Shown here piece by piece: positions 46,622 through 59,410 of a stretch of 64,000 bases of DNA (positions within the stretch are counted from its first letter, which is position 1; each line of letters opens with the position of its first letter). This stretch comes from Lingula anatina. Taxonomy: Eukaryota > Brachiopoda > Lingulata > Lingulida > Lingulidae. Location of the stretch: positions 442,797 to 506,796 of the forward strand of contig NW_019773814.1 in the NCBI RefSeq assembly GCF_001039355.2, given 5' to 3'. The translations under genes were made by a program, and so were the position numbers. Below the pieces are notes generated by a model. The model had not been told where the DNA came from. It worked only from the letters and a program-made list of their open reading frames with translations, and did no database searches.

Positions 46622-47134
46622 TGAGGAAAATGGATATTTTAGAATCGAAACAGAAACTTCCGGTGAAATATATGCCACCTGTTTTGAAAATTCTTCAGGA
46701 GATTCGAGACGCTGACATTGATCACAAGGTACTGGCTTCGAAACTAAATTAACCTTTAATTAAAAGCTAACTGTCTTTATCTTATTTTTAAATTGTTAAA
46801 ACAATTTTTTGTTTTAATTTTGCTTTCCGTTTGGTATTGACAAGAAGAAATACGCTGTTTTCCGGACCGAGCATTATATAAGTTTCCAACACAATTGGGA
46901 CAACAATTACGAGAGTTAAGGATCGGAGATAAGTGTGTTCTATTATGCCGCAGATATAAAGTTCGTAAGATTAAATTAACGAAGAAGCTTTTCGTTTTAA
47001 TGAAATTCCCAAGAGTTTCCCAGGCTTGTAGCAACCCAGTTTTCAGCGGGTGGGGTGTCCACTTTGTTCCAAACATTGACATGGTAAAGCAAAACAGCTA
47101 CAGTATACCAACACAGTCAGGTGTTTTGAACTAG
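46622..47134 (+). pseudogene. plus-strand exon-like blocks, copy 3
   Basis: Copies of 21,102-21,208 and 21,340-21,612. The first block begins MDILESKQKLPVKYMPPVLK. The second reads LYKFPTQLGQQLREL without the TAG seen in copy 2. Confidence 0.3.
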
Positions 47135-47479
47135 TGGCTGTATACTTTACACAGTTTTGTAATAAGAAACGGATTTTTGGACTTTTCAGGAAAGGGCAAG
47201 AATGGGCCTCCTTGAATTTTCATTCCGATCAGGATCACCATCTGCATTGATAGATTTTAAAAAATGATTCTTTGCCATTGCCGGAAAGGGTCAATGGCCA
47301 TGAGCCCAAAAATCACGAAAGGTGTTTTAAGGTCGTTGTGCAAAGGGTTTGCTCACAACTGCACTTGTACCACAATTTGGATATGATGGAACCTGACTGA
47401 GTTTTTAGATTGTGACATTGGCCAAGGAGGCTGTCATGGAGATAATTAATTGACTAACGAAATACAATGCCCAGAGTAT

Positions 47480-47485
47480 TTTATT
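47480..47485 (-). terminator. AATAAA polyadenylation signal, EGF gene 4
   Basis: Minus-strand AATAAA at the conserved distance from the last exon at 47,608-47,621. Confidence 0.5.
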
Positions 47486-47607
47486 TTCAGTTGGTATACT
47501 TAATTCAAATATAATTTGCAGTGAATGTCCAAATAAAAATGTGTTATATATTTGGAAATCACTGTGTATCCCCTTTTGCATTTTTTTAAATTTCCTTTTC
47601 TGGGTGT

Positions 47608-50600
47608 TTATTTCGTCGATTCTGAAAGAAAAGAAATATATACTATGAACACCTTGACCCCTTCATATTAGAGCACTTTTTGGTGAATTCATTCATGTAC
47701 AAACAATTTTTTTTGTCAGTGTTAATATTTTAATAAAATGATTTTAATAGAAATGATAAAATGAAATTGATCATAATTATGTTAGAAATAATGACCTTTT
47801 AGAACTCCTCGGAACTTTCGACAACTTAAATACTTTCACATATTGTTGAATAACGCATAATAATAAGCATACATGAACAGACTTATATAAACCTTGCATA
47901 TGTTATGTACATATCTTAATGTAATGTACATTGTCATTTACCCATTTTTTTATTAGATTCCATTGATATAGGCATTATCTGACGTCAAATTGCTCAATTT
48001 ATTATTTATATTTATATTATTTATTTTTTCAACCACCGATTTATATGACCCTTGGTACGGTCTTTAGCGTTGATTTCCGGTTGCTGCCTAGCTATCAGTG
48101 AGTGTAGTAAGGATCAAGACTCGCGTCAAAAACATCATTACCAAACATGTAATTGATTATTTTTCTTTACAGAATAATGCTGTTTGTCAGTTTCAGTAAG
48201 TAGCCAAACGTTTGGCCTGCCTTGCAATAGGGAGTTAAGACGAAAAAAAATTAATAAAAAAAAAGAAAAACGTTCAAGAATGTTCAATAATCCAGTTGTT
48301 CTATCAGACTTACTCGTGCAGTGCAATCCGTCCCAACGGTAACCATCGTTTCAAAGACAACGTTGGTTAAATTCTATATCGCAGTTCTCATTGTTCTCAG
48401 GCAATGGCTTAAATCGGAATGTGTCATAGCATGTGGCGTTTTCCCCACATTTTGCTGAAAAATAAAACGCATGCTGTCACTGGCTCGCAACAGAACACTT
48501 CAAAATTTTGAACCAACTTATAACAGGCGATATCATATGACTTTTTCACCTAAACACTGGAATAAGTTATTTGTGTTATAGTGTATAAACAGAGATCTAG
48601 AGCCATGGGATCTGTTTTTATGAGTTCCACCTAATCACTTTGATTTGCTTGTTATATTATAGATAATCAGCAGGGATCTAGACCCATACGACTTGATATC
48701 AGTGTATAGAAGTTACTCTTACATATCCATTGGTATCAATATTTGTATTGGTCAATTTGCTTTGTATTTTGTATTTGTATTTGTATTTTTTTGCATGTTT
48801 TACAACTTACAGCTGTCAGCTGTTATTAGTCAATACTGAGATACAGAATGTATGCATATTAGAAGGGTAAGGCTTACCTATTTTACACGATCTTCCGAAA
48901 TAACCCTCGAGACAAATGCACGACAATTGCAAATCCGTAGTATTAACTACACAGGTTCCACCATTCCTGCATATATAAAGCCAGCACTTACCTGAAATGA
49001 GATATTGCAAGACTTATAAAATGGTACGCATGCTCTTTCAGTTGAAATGATTCAATTCTCATAATTTGAGCATTAATTAAGACAGGATAAGGTAAATCCC
49101 ACTGAAATCTGTGAAATTCATTCTGCACATAATTTGCACCACACACTTAATTGCGTACGTATGCTCAGCCTTTTCATCTCTTCAGAATTAAAAGCACTGA
49201 AACTGGACGCTGTCAATTCTGCGTTAATAATGGACCACCCTGCGCGATCGACGAATCAAACAATGATGACATACTGTTCAATTCACAAAAAATCTAAAAA
49301 TAATAAATTAATTAATAAATAAATAAAGCAAAAACTCTTGGGAAGACACATTGTTAATGGATAAATTGTATTAAATGAAGCATATGCTATGATATCAATT
49401 GTTGCAATAGTAAAATGCTTCCTAACATTTTGTTGAACTATTTCCTGTTATTCACAAAGGATGGTTGTAAGTGTTACAAGGGCAGCGCTTACTCAATTCG
49501 CATCTTTCTCCGAAAAAGTCACTGGGACAACTGCACTGGAAGCCAGACGGATCATCAACTTTTTCTTCGCATGTCCCATTATTATAGAAACTGTCAGGCT
49601 CGCATTCGTCTGAAGATAGATGTTGCAAGGCAATTTAAATGTTAGGTATGCTCTATCATCCTTCACTTACATGATGGGAACTTTTGCAATTCAAACAATT
49701 GAACAGGTAGATCATGCAAATCGTATCGTTTTTTACACTGCTAAGGCTTGTACGCCAAGTCTGAATGTTTTAAAAGTCCATCTACAGAGAGGTCTCCGTT
49801 GTGGTGCAGGAAGTCATGAGTTTGCTCCTCATGCACTGGTCATGCTAAAGAGCATTATAATAGTACCTGCTGCCTCCTTGTTTATTACTCAGCATATTGA
49901 GATTGAAGTAAGGAAAAGACCTGGTCATATGGTAGTGTTGGTTATTGTAAATGCTAACTAAGAAAGGCACATACAGGGGTTGGATTGCTTTCTCCGTGGG
50001 GAGATGGGAATGACTTAGAATTAAAAAGATATATAAAAACCAGGCATATAATTATTGCAAACAAGCAATGCAATTAAAAAGCAAGCAAAATGCTGAGACG
50101 AAAAATGATACCGTATCTCAGACTTTCAAACATGCTATTGTACATGAACTTGGATGCATCAAAATATTTATTTGTTTGTAAACCTTTATTTGTAAACCTT
50201 GGATATGTTATGTACATATCTTAAAGTAATGTATATTGTCTTTTACCCAATTTTTTTATTAGATTCTTTTGATATAGGCATTATCTGACGTCAAATTGCT
50301 CAATTTATAATTTATATTTATATTTTTTTTCAACCATCGATTCACGTGACCCTTGGTACGGTCTTTAGCGTTGATTTCCGGTTGCTGCCTAACTATCAAT
50401 GAGTGAGGTAAGGATGGAGATTCGTTTCAAAAACAAAAAAGAACATGATCATTACCAAACGTATAATTAATTATTTTCCTTTACAGAATAATACCGTTGG
50501 TCAGTTTCAGTAAGTAGCCAATCCTTTGGTCTGCCTTGCAATAGGGAGTTAAAACGAAACAAATTAATTTAAAAAAAAACGTTCAAAAATATTCAATAAT

Positions 50601-52593
50601 CCAATTGTTCTATAAGACTTACTCTTGCAGTGAAATCCGTCCCCACGGTAACCAGCGTTGCAAATACAAGATTGGTTAGATGCTGTATCGCAGTTCTCAT
50701 TGTTGTCAGGCAATTTCGTAAAAGTGTTTATGTCATAGCATGTGGCATTTTCCCCACATTTTGCTGAAAAAAAAAAAAAAACGCATGCATGCAGCCACTG
50801 GCTCGCAACAGAATATTTGGACATTTTGAACCAACTTAACAAGCGATATCATATGACTTTTTCACATAAGTTCCACCTAAACAGTGGAATAAGTTATTTG
50901 TGTTATAGTGTATAAATAGAGAGCTTGAGCCATAGGATCTGTTTTTTATGAGTTCCACCTAATCACTTGAATATGCTAGTTATATTATAGTTAATCAGCA
51001 GAAATGTATAGTCATATGCCTTGATACCAGTCTATAGAAGTTACTCTTACATATATCCTCTGGTATCAATATTTGTATTGGTCAATTTGCTTTGAATTTT
51101 GTATTTGTATTTGTATTTTTGTTGCACGCTTTACATCTTACAGCTGTCAGCTGTTATCAGTCAATTCTGAGATACAGAATGTATGCATATTAGAAGGGTA
51201 CTACTTACCTTTTTTACACCATGTTCCGTGATAACCCTTGGGACAAATGCACGACGAAACCGAATTTGTAGTATTCAATACACACGTTGCACCATTCCAG
51301 CAGTTATTTAACTGACACTCACCTGAAATGAGAGATTGCAAGGCTAATAAAATAGTACGCATGCTCTTTCACTTGAAATGATTCAATTTTCATAATCTGA
51401 GCATTAACTAAGACAGGGTAAGGTAAATCCCACTGAAATCTGTGAAATTAATTTTGTACATAATTTGCACCAGACACTTTATTGCGTACTTATGCTCAGA
51501 TTTTTTTCTCTTCAGAATTAAAAGCATTGAAACTGGACGCTGTCAATTCTGCGTTAATAATGGACCACCGCGCACGATCGACGAATCAAACAATGATGAC
51601 ATACTGTTCAATTCACAAAAAAATCTAAAAATAATAAATTAATTAATAAATAAATTAAGCAAAAACTCCTGGCAAGACAACACTGTTAATGGATAAATTG
51701 TATTAAATGAAGCATATGTGCTGATATCAATTGTTGCAATAGTAAAATGCTTCCTAACATTCTGTTGAGCATAACTATTTCCTGTTATTCACAAAGGATG
51801 GTTGTAAGTGTTACAAGGGCAGTGCTTACTCAATTCGCATCTTTCTCCGAAAAAGTCACTGGGACAACTGCACTGGAAGCCAGACGGATCATCAGCTTTT
51901 TCTTCGCAAGTCCCATTATTATAGCAACTGTCAGGCTCGCATTCGCCTGAAGATAGATGTTGCAAGGCAATTTAAATGTTAGGTATGCTCTATCATCCTT
52001 CACTTACATGATGGGAACTTTTGCAATTCAAACAATTGAACAGGTAAATCATGCAAATCGTATCGTTTTTCACACTGCTAAGGCTTTTACGCCAAGTCTG
52101 AATGTTTTAAAAGTCCATCTACAGAGGGGTCTCCGTTGTGGTGCAGGAAGTCATGAGTTTGATCCTCATGGCCTGGTCATGCTAAAGAGCATTATAATAG
52201 TACCTGCTGCCTCCTTGTTTATTACTCAGCATATTGAGATTGAAGTAAGGAAAAGACCTGGTCATATGGTAGTGTTGGTTATTGTAAATCCTAACTACGA
52301 GAGGCACATATACCGCAGCGCGGATTGCTTTCTCCGTGGGGAGATGGGAATGACTTAGAATTAAAAAGATATATAAAAACCAGGCATATAATTATTGCAA
52401 ACAAGCAAAAAGCAAGCAAACTGCTGAGACGAAAATTGATACGGTATCTCAGACTTTCAAACATGCTATTGTACATGAACTTGGATGTCGAATTGGTCTC
52501 TATACACTTACAAGTTTGACTCAGCTGCTTTTGAATGAGAAAGACGCACGTCATCATGGTGAGAGCAAGGCTCGGGCAGAACAACAATCCCAT
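47608..52593 (-). CDS. EGF gene 4: six EGF exons, duplicated set with lesions
   Basis: Set a: 52593-52512 (signal peptide, starting at the second of the two usual ATGs), 51946-51830, 51322-51209, 50763-50623. Set b: 49609-49493, 48991-48878, 48454-48314, then last exon 47621-47608. Set b has no signal exon, and set a has no terminal exon. Because every junction is phase 1, set a can splice in frame into set b. Set b shows decay: its first EGF has Cys to Phe (CEPDSFYNNGTC), and its third has TGC to TGA at 48,351-48,353. A spliced product would have about 262 residues and stop inside the sixth EGF. Set a is intact. It also gains an extra Cys at the first junction (TGC GAA TGC). Alternatively, set b is a separate, beheaded gene. 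Confidence 0.6.
48314..48454 (-). pseudogene. third EGF exon of set b with nonsense codon
   Basis: Homologous to the EGF 3 exons, but the fifth cysteine codon is TGA (48,351-48,353; plus strand TCA). The exon is otherwise 141 bases with good splice sites. Confidence 0.75.
49745..50010 (+). mobile_element. SINE-like block, set b
   Basis: Same block as in intron 1 of the other EGF copies. It marks where intron 1 of the lost upstream gene half used to be. Confidence 0.45.
50157..50195. other. rearrangement junction between EGF exon sets
   Basis: Left of 50,157 the sequence follows intron 1 (GTACATGAACTTGGATG, as at 52,480). After about 35 filler bases it follows the 3'-side AT-rich region (AAACCTTG.ATATGTTATGTA, as at 47,890). 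The signal exon of set b and the rest of its module are missing here. Confidence 0.75.
52085..52355 (+). mobile_element. SINE-like block, intron 1 of EGF gene 4
   Basis: Orthologous to the blocks in the other modules. It produces a spurious 133-codon ORF on the plus strand. Confidence 0.45.
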
Positions 52594-52621
52594 CGTTGCT
52601 TGCTTGATGTTAGATACAGTA

Positions 52622-52629
52622 TTTTTATA
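52622..52629 (-). promoter_or_regulatory. TATA box, EGF gene 4
   Basis: Minus-strand TATAAAAA, 29 bases above the ATG at 52,593. Confidence 0.5.
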
Positions 52630-52958
52630 GCACTTCTATGCTGGAATAAAAAAAGACATTCAGAAGATAGTGGGATAGTGGGAAATTTTCAACATCATCG
52701 TACATGAATGACAATTATTTAAACTAAAGTGGGCTTGTTTTTCCGAAAACAACTTTCTCGAAGGCGTCACAATCATACTATTCTATGTATAAAGTGTTCT
52801 TCACGTGAACATTTCCAGCAAACAAAAGGTTCTGATCGAGAAGCCCTACGATCCCATGACAGAGTTCATCTTCTAAGATATTACAATACCCGATTATTGG
52901 CAAATACCAACTCTGCAAGTCGTTTCAGATTATCTAAATAACAGCTGTTTTTCGTTTA

Positions 52959-53651
52959 GCCCCTATTTCACACAGACCACGAATCCCACGAATCGCCAGG
53001 AATTGACAAATTTCAGGATTCATGAGGATTCGTGAGATTTTGCCAATTTTCTGGTCTAATTCGACACGCTCACGATTCAGTTACGATACAGGTGCGATAG
53101 TGTTACGAATATTCGTGGGATTCGGCTGGAGTCGTGATATTTTGCCAATTTTCTGGTCTACCTCGACACGCACTAAGATTCAGTTACGATACAGGTGCGA
53201 TAGTGGTACGAATATTCGTGGGATTCGGCTGGAATCGCACGAATATTGTCCAGAAATTAACTACGATTTTTTGGAATCCGGAGTTCGTGAACGGCTCAAA
53301 ATGTTTGCCACGAATGCCCGATTGATCAAGAATTGCAAGAATTTACTACGATTATATTCGAATCTGTTAAGAACTGATTACGATTCAACCACGAATCCAG
53401 ACATTTTCAATTCCTGGCGATTCGTGGGATTCGTGGTCTGTGTGAAATAGGGGCATCAAAGTTTTGGCCACCAATTCCTGTTGGTCAAGAAGTGCAACAA
53501 CTGACTACGAATATATATACGAATCTGTTTTAACAGAACATCACTTCAACTTAAAAGAACTTCACGATCTGATTACGATTCAACCACGAATCGTAAAATT
53601 TGTCAATTCATGGCCATTCGTGGGATTCGTGGTCTGTGTGAAATAGGGGCA
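52959..53651. mobile_element. 693-bp TTA-flanked MITE, copy 2
   Basis: Same family as 8,391-9,077, with matching terminal repeats and internal repeats. The left flank is TTA (52,956-52,958) and the right flank TTG (53,652-53,654). The empty site, as at 11,175, reads TTTCGTTTAGCAGAAATG. It also carries the inner extra right end (about 53,455). It sits in spacer, not in an intron, so it is an independent insertion. Confidence 0.8.
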
Positions 53652-53654
53652 TTG

Positions 53655-55149
53655 GCAGAAATGCTTATTATCCATTCTCAAAGAACATACCTGCAGGATC
53701 GACGAGCGTCCATTAGCACGCTCGCAGAATGGCAACGACTTTCATATCAATTTGTTTGATAGTCTATAGCGATAAATGCATGATGCAATCACTTGAAATA
53801 AAATTTGTTCTAAATTTGATTGACTCTATGAAATAATTTCATAAAACGGTGAATGTCTTTTCTCACACATTCACTTTTACTCTCTTAAAATTAAAAAAAA
53901 GGCGGTTGTTAGAAGTGTGATCTCAGGCAATCGTCTCATTTATTAATCAGTCTTTGGCCTATAAAGGTTAATTGGATTCCTAACTAAGCTTAAACTAAAT
54001 ACATTAGAGAGAAAGCACTACACTGTACCAGAACCTGTGTTAGGTGCGGATCCAGATATAATTTCTAACAGTCTTCCAAATTATCTTTGTTGATCCATCC
54101 TAGGTTTTTGGACTTATTGCAACAGAAAATATTAAATGCCCGTCAATGTAAATATAAAAAATTCTGACTGTTTTCCGGAAGACCCAGAAGAAAACTTTGG
54201 TCTGCTCCTGGCTGAGACACATTTCACTAGATATTTAACAAATATGGCCTCTTAAAAGAATATTTTAACTTTGCTGACAAAACGATAAATGTTTTTTTTT
54301 CTTCTTGCTATGAATAACCAAATGTTATTATGTACCTCGTATGAAGAAATTTGAAGCTTTACAAAGCACCCCTTCTGGGACTATACTCTCTCATAATTTT
54401 GTCAGAATGTCAATTTTAAGAACATTTCGCAAACAGGCAGCAAAGTGACATCGAGTATCTAATTGCAAGATTTTCAACTCTCCCGATTGAAAAAAATGGC
54501 CAAAAGTAATTGTCTGCCTGTGACCACAACAACAAGCGTTGTTTATAGTAAATAAAGCTTGTTTTGGTGCTTTTGGACCAAGGTCTGTTAAGGAACAAAA
54601 AGTAAGGAAATCTATTTCTTCATCTTGGTCACATGTATATGTTTCATACAGACATCTGTCATTTTAAGACCATTAGAATGCACAGTGGCACAGTATATCT
54701 TGTGATAATCGTGGCGCATATGAGAACCCATAAATTCACGACCATATATTGTTAAAACCAATTTTGCAAGGCATTTGCGTGTTCTGTAAATACCCGCTGT
54801 TTTCGTTTCGCAGTAATGCATATAATCCATTTCTCACAGAGAACATACCTGCAGGATCGACAAGCGTCCATTAGCACGCCTATACAATGTCAATATATTT
54901 CATATCAATTTGTTTGATAGTCTGTTGCGATAAATGTAAGAGGAAATCGCTTGAAATTAAATTGAATTTGATTGTCTACGAAATAGTTTCAATAAATGGA
55001 AAATGCCATTTTTCCCTTTAAATTTCAAAAGGCGGTAGATGAAAATTTGAACCAAGGTAATCATCTCCTGTATTAATTACTCTGGTCATATTTAGACTCA
55101 TTGGGTTCCTGGCCCAACATGAACAACACATAATATTGTTTGAGAGGAA
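53655..55149. other. module 4 spacer
   Basis: Repeats spacer blocks of modules 1-3. No supported gene. Confidence 0.45.
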
Positions 55150-56151
55150 CGTTCCAAAAATTTGGAAATCTTCATAGTTAACGTCAAGTGAATCAGCCAA
55201 GGCTAATAGAATTAAATCTTAAACCTATATCACTTACACCAGTTCTAAATAAAAATTTGGAGGCTTTTGTTACAAAGTGAATCCCAGAAAAATGCAGTAG
55301 ATTTAAATCTGATTGTGTTCAGCTAGTGGGAGGAGTCCCTCAGGGCACTAAAGTAGGTCCCATTCTTTTCCTTGCAATGATCAATGACCTGAAAACTTGT
55401 TTTTCATTAAGTTAATGATACCTTCATTTACGAAATCTGCAAATTCGGCGAATGAACGCACCTACCATAAGCAATAGGTCAATTGGCTGACTGGGTCAAC
55501 AAGACAAGATTAAGCTTAATGTAAGGAAGACCAAGCCGATGGCCATAAATTTTACTAAGAACTGTTATCTTACAATACTAAAATTGGAAATAGATGGCGA
55601 ATGTGTAGAAAAGTTTAAAGTTTAAGATGCTTGGTGTTATTTTATCCCCAGACCTTAAGTGGGCTGAAAACATCCAAACCAAACCATGCTAAGACATGTT
55701 TAAAGCTCTTTATCTCAGACAGCTAAAGAGGAAAACATTGGACATACAAGATTTATTAATGATGATTGATGAGCAATCTGAATGTCTGGAGTCATTTCAA
55801 AAGATAACCTTGAGGATTATTTGCCCTGGTATCAGTTATGATAAATGCCTTAAAAGTTTGTAACATCGACACGCTAGACAAAAGCAGACATTTGGTGTAT
55901 CAGAGGTTTTATACAAAATTACAAAAGTGTGAAAAGTTGGGTCATTTATTGCTTGAAAGAAATACCTGTCCTTTACGAAACAGCACCAATTTTACAACCA
56001 AGAGTGAAGACCTTCTAACGTTTTAAAATTCCTTTATTAATCATTGCCTTTTTAATTTGTAGTATTTTATAAAAAATTAATTGTTTTACAATTTAAAGTT
56101 TATTGTCAACCTTAAGGTTGCCTAATAAACTATTATTATTATTATTATTAC

Positions 56152-56190
<39 letters not shown>

Positions 56191-56195
56191 AAGTA
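55150..56195 (+). mobile_element. 5'-truncated non-LTR retrotransposon (reverse transcriptase end)
   Basis: The plus-strand frames contain CVQLVGGVPQGTKVGPILFL followed by AMINDL (reverse transcriptase motif), then KMLGVILSPDLKWAENIQ and LRQLKRKTLDIQDLLMMIDE, and a C-terminal end with RIICPGISY. This order is that of CR1/Jockey-type elements. Frameshifts separate the pieces. A (TTA)n tail at about 56,131-56,189 ends it. The insert interrupts spacer (GAGAGGAA | AGTAAGCACTACCC; module 2 reads GAGAGGAAGCACTACCC), with AGGAA/AGTAA a possible altered target duplication. Confidence 0.82.
56131..56189. repeat. (ATT)n tail
   Basis: Simple repeat at the 3' end of the retrotransposon. It generates a poly-Leu spurious ORF. 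Confidence 0.9.
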
Positions 56196-56741
56196 AGCAC
56201 TACCCTCCACCAGAAACACCGAGAAATATTTTACTGTTTAGTTACCTACAATCGGTGTGTGCAGGGAATCACCATCAAGTTGCAGAATTTCACCGATCAA
56301 AACATTTCTCAGTTAAAATAAAACTTACCTCGTTTTCCCCGTTGAAGTCAGGTGAGGGAATGACACGTCTCCTAGCCTACTGGTTATTAACATACTGCAA
56401 GCACCGGTACATCAGTGTCTCTCGTGAAAAACGGGGCACGCGACAAACCATCCAATCACGATGGTGCTTATTTGAATATCGATGCCCCGTTTACTGTCAC
56501 TCGCCGTTTTCGGATCTCATCGGCTTCTTTCGTTCAGCATGAAACGTGTGCTTTTATATTTGACCTAGAAAACTTACATATCGGGACTTCCATTAAAACA
56601 CCTGTAGCTTGACAAATATTAGTATTGAGGTAAAGTGGTAAAGGAAACTCAGGCCAACTTTATGAATGTCAATATTGATTGCAATGTTAGCCGGCGAATT
56701 GACCTAATTATAACGAAAAAGGAATCTGATGAAATTCAGTA

Positions 56742-57366
56742 TCTCTCTCTCTCTCTCACTCTCTCTATCTCTCTCTCTCATGTGTTTGTGGTGTGTGTGC
56801 GCTACTTAAACTGCTGGATGGGGGCGAGATAGTGACAGACAGCCAAAAACATTCAACCAGAGTTCGTGAAGGTCTATAACAACATTGCGATATTATATTT
56901 GTATTGCTCAGTTAAATCAAATCTATGATATTATTCTTTCCGTGGCAGCGATCTAGCTATCAGTTTTTTCCTTCCCTTTCTCCCTCTCTCTCTCTCTCTT
57001 GGTCGTGTGTGTGTGTGTGTTTGTGTGCGACACAGTGATGGAATAACAGCCAAAACAACCAAAACATTCAACCAAAGAAGGCCTCTCGCACCAGTGAGCT
57101 ATTTTATTTGCATCACCCAGTTAATTTCAGTGCTACCTTGATACAGGACGTCGAATTAAAAACAATAATGGAAACCCGTCTGACGCTTTGGATGATATGA
57201 AATTACTTCCAGCATATGACTATATGAAAAGCTATGCTTTTTAATTAAGTTGCATTGTTTATTCTGGAAGCAAATTCGGAATTTGTCAACAGATATGATT
57301 TAGGCCGAGTAAATAAAACTTTAAGAATTATATCTGTGGCATCGACCCAGCTTTTTCCCTCCACCA

Positions 57367-57398
<32 letters not shown>

Positions 57399-57406
57399 TC
57401 TCGTGT

Positions 57407-57446
<40 letters not shown>
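56742..57446. repeat. (CT)n and (GT)n microsatellites, module 4
   Basis: Three tracts at about 56,742-56,780, 56,983-57,020 and 57,366-57,446. The last has CT followed by at least 15 GT units. Confidence 0.9.
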
Positions 57447-57447
<1 letters not shown>

Positions 57448-58111
57448 CGTGCTTAACATGCTTAAACAGCTAGGTGAGGGCGAGGAATTGTTGGAATAAT
57501 AGCCAAAAAATTAAACAACAGTATGCTTCTCACACCAGTGAGATATTTCATTTGAATCATCGCTTGGTAATTTTCCTTTATGATCCAACTACCACACTAA
57601 TTAACATTTTTGCTCATTTATGGTAATGATATTTTATCATGATATACATATATTTTTATTTATTCTACCATGAACTCAACATAATAAAATGCAGTTTTAA
57701 AAATGATTCAATTCCCATCGTATATCTGTGCTCATGTGTGAAAAGAGTATGAGATGTCGAATCAGATGGATCCACATATGATACAAAAAAGAGACACCTC
57801 GGATCGTTCATTGTGAGACTAATGTCCAAACAATTATGTATACAAAACAATTACCTGCACTTACTCGATACACAGGGTGCATTTATGTTGATGATTTATT
57901 TGCCTGTATAGACAAATCGCTTAATCTTATTTTCGGTGATATTTAAAACGTGAGTTGTTGTTCTTGCACAACACGTGATTCCATAGCCCACTATTACTTC
58001 TAAAATGACATGGTAGCAACAAAATACCGGACAATTATTAATTATTCCTTTAAGACACGAATATTTTGCTGAGTAAACATCACTCTTATTCAGGCCTACT
58101 CAACTACCAGA

Positions 58112-58377
58112 CATCGAATGATCCTGAACTCACCGGTAGATCGGACCAAAATATCCGTATTCAAGGTGTGTATCAGTGCGCGCTTCGAAGTCTCAGACGC
58201 GACACCGCTCTTGCCTGGTACGCGATGTAATAGTGATGATTCTAAGCGGGGTTGGACAGTAGTGCATCTCATCTCAAATTTTGTTCCGTGGTATGATATT
58301 GTGAAATGCGTACTGGCGCACACCTTGAAAACGGGTAGTGTGGTCCGATCTACCGGTGAATTCGGGGTCATTCGATG
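58112..58377. mobile_element. inverted-repeat (MITE-like) element, module 4
   Basis: A 266-bp copy. Arms begin CATCGAATGATCCTGAACTC (left) and CATCGAATGACCCCGAATTC (right, reverse complement). This is the best-preserved of three copies. Confidence 0.75.
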
Positions 58378-59168
58378 CCGTGTCTATTAATTGGGAAGGC
58401 CTGTTATTGACACCCATGCACCATAGATTGGTTGAAAATATGTGGTTTTGAATTGTAATCGAATACTTTCTTCAAGTTGAAATGAATTATTCAATCACAT
58501 TTTTTACAATAAGATAATAAGATTGCATAATCGGGTTGATTACCATCGAGTGAAACGAACGCTTGGTGCGCTAGTGATTCCATTAGAATACATTTTAAGG
58601 CGTAAGTAGCACTTATATGGGCAATAGTGCTCTTTGCACAAGGGATATTGAAGGAATTGCTTGCGAATATCAATCGACGTTTTTTTTTCATGAAATTATT
58701 ATCGGTAACAGATATGAACTTCGTTTTTCTTCCTTTCCTTCATCTTTTGAAAATATCATTTTTATTACTCAAATTTCTTAATACCGTGAAGTTTGAAGTG
58801 GGAAAACTTAACACCTGGTTTTCAGCTATCTCATATTAGCTCTTTTTTTTGCACACGAAGCACTCAGGTAAACAAACTTTGACGTAACAGTGTCCCGAAT
58901 TAAACACGAGCATGTATCAAAAATAGCAAGTGTTAAAAGAATATATACATATGATTGCATGTCATGTATACCCAATTACTCGTGATGTCGTATTCTTAAA
59001 CAGCAAACACCCTGTTATTTACGTTAGAAGCCCTGGATGTGAATACGTGTATAAGAACATGTAACGCTGTGAATTTCGAATACCATGCATTAAAGAACCA
59101 ACATTCTGTCTCCCAAAACTAAGATTAAAGGTGTTTTGGGGTCTTAAAGTGTATTAGTGAAGGACAAA

Positions 59169-59360
59169 CTAACGCGATTCTGGGAAGTTTACTTTTAATG
59201 CAATTGAGAATAGGTATGCCCTGTGTAGGGGACAGCATAGGAATGAATGAGACAAGGTCGTTGTCATATCTTCAATTTCGACCTCTTTATTTTTATCAAG
59301 GCAAGAACATGAGTTTGGTGGTATTTGGATATCTCTGCTGTGCAAATCATTACTTTCCAT
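59169..59360 (-). CDS. short ORF below a CRE palindrome, candidate exon
   Basis: ATG at 59,360 opens a frame beginning MESNDLHSRDIQIPPNSCSC, acidic and Cys-containing, 63 codons. The same start and about 44 residues are conserved at 61,848, after which the frames differ. The third copy (31 kb) is frameshifted. A perfect TGACGTCA at 59,392-59,399 sits in a larger palindrome (59,386-59,410) above it. It could be a first exon, or a promoter with a chance ORF. Not recognised. Confidence 0.3.
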   Translation of the reverse strand: MESNDLHSRDIQIPPNSCSCLDKNKEVEIEDMTTTLSHSFLCCPLHRAYLFSIALKVNFPESR

Positions 59361-59385
59361 TCTAACGGCCGAAATGTGAGACGAC

Positions 59386-59410
59386 GAACGTTGACGTCAC
59401 AGTAACGTTC
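59386..59410. promoter_or_regulatory. CRE-like palindrome
   Basis: TGACGTCA, the consensus cAMP-response element, flanked by inverted GAACGTT/AACGTTC. It is conserved at 31,769-31,776 and 61,880-61,887 and missing from module 3, where the 1.3-kb insertion lies. Confidence 0.4.

Noticed and set aside
51957-52358. 133-codon plus-strand ORF in EGF intron 1
   Set aside because: It reads through the SINE-like block and is interrupted in other modules (e.g. 49,620-49,961).
52959-53651. Regularly spaced repeats considered as a CRISPR-like array
   Set aside because: They are direct tandem repeats inside a MITE with inverted termini in a eukaryotic genome; there are no uniform spacers.
56103-56321. 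Poly-Leu ORF
   Set aside because: Translation of the (TTA)n tail of the retrotransposon.
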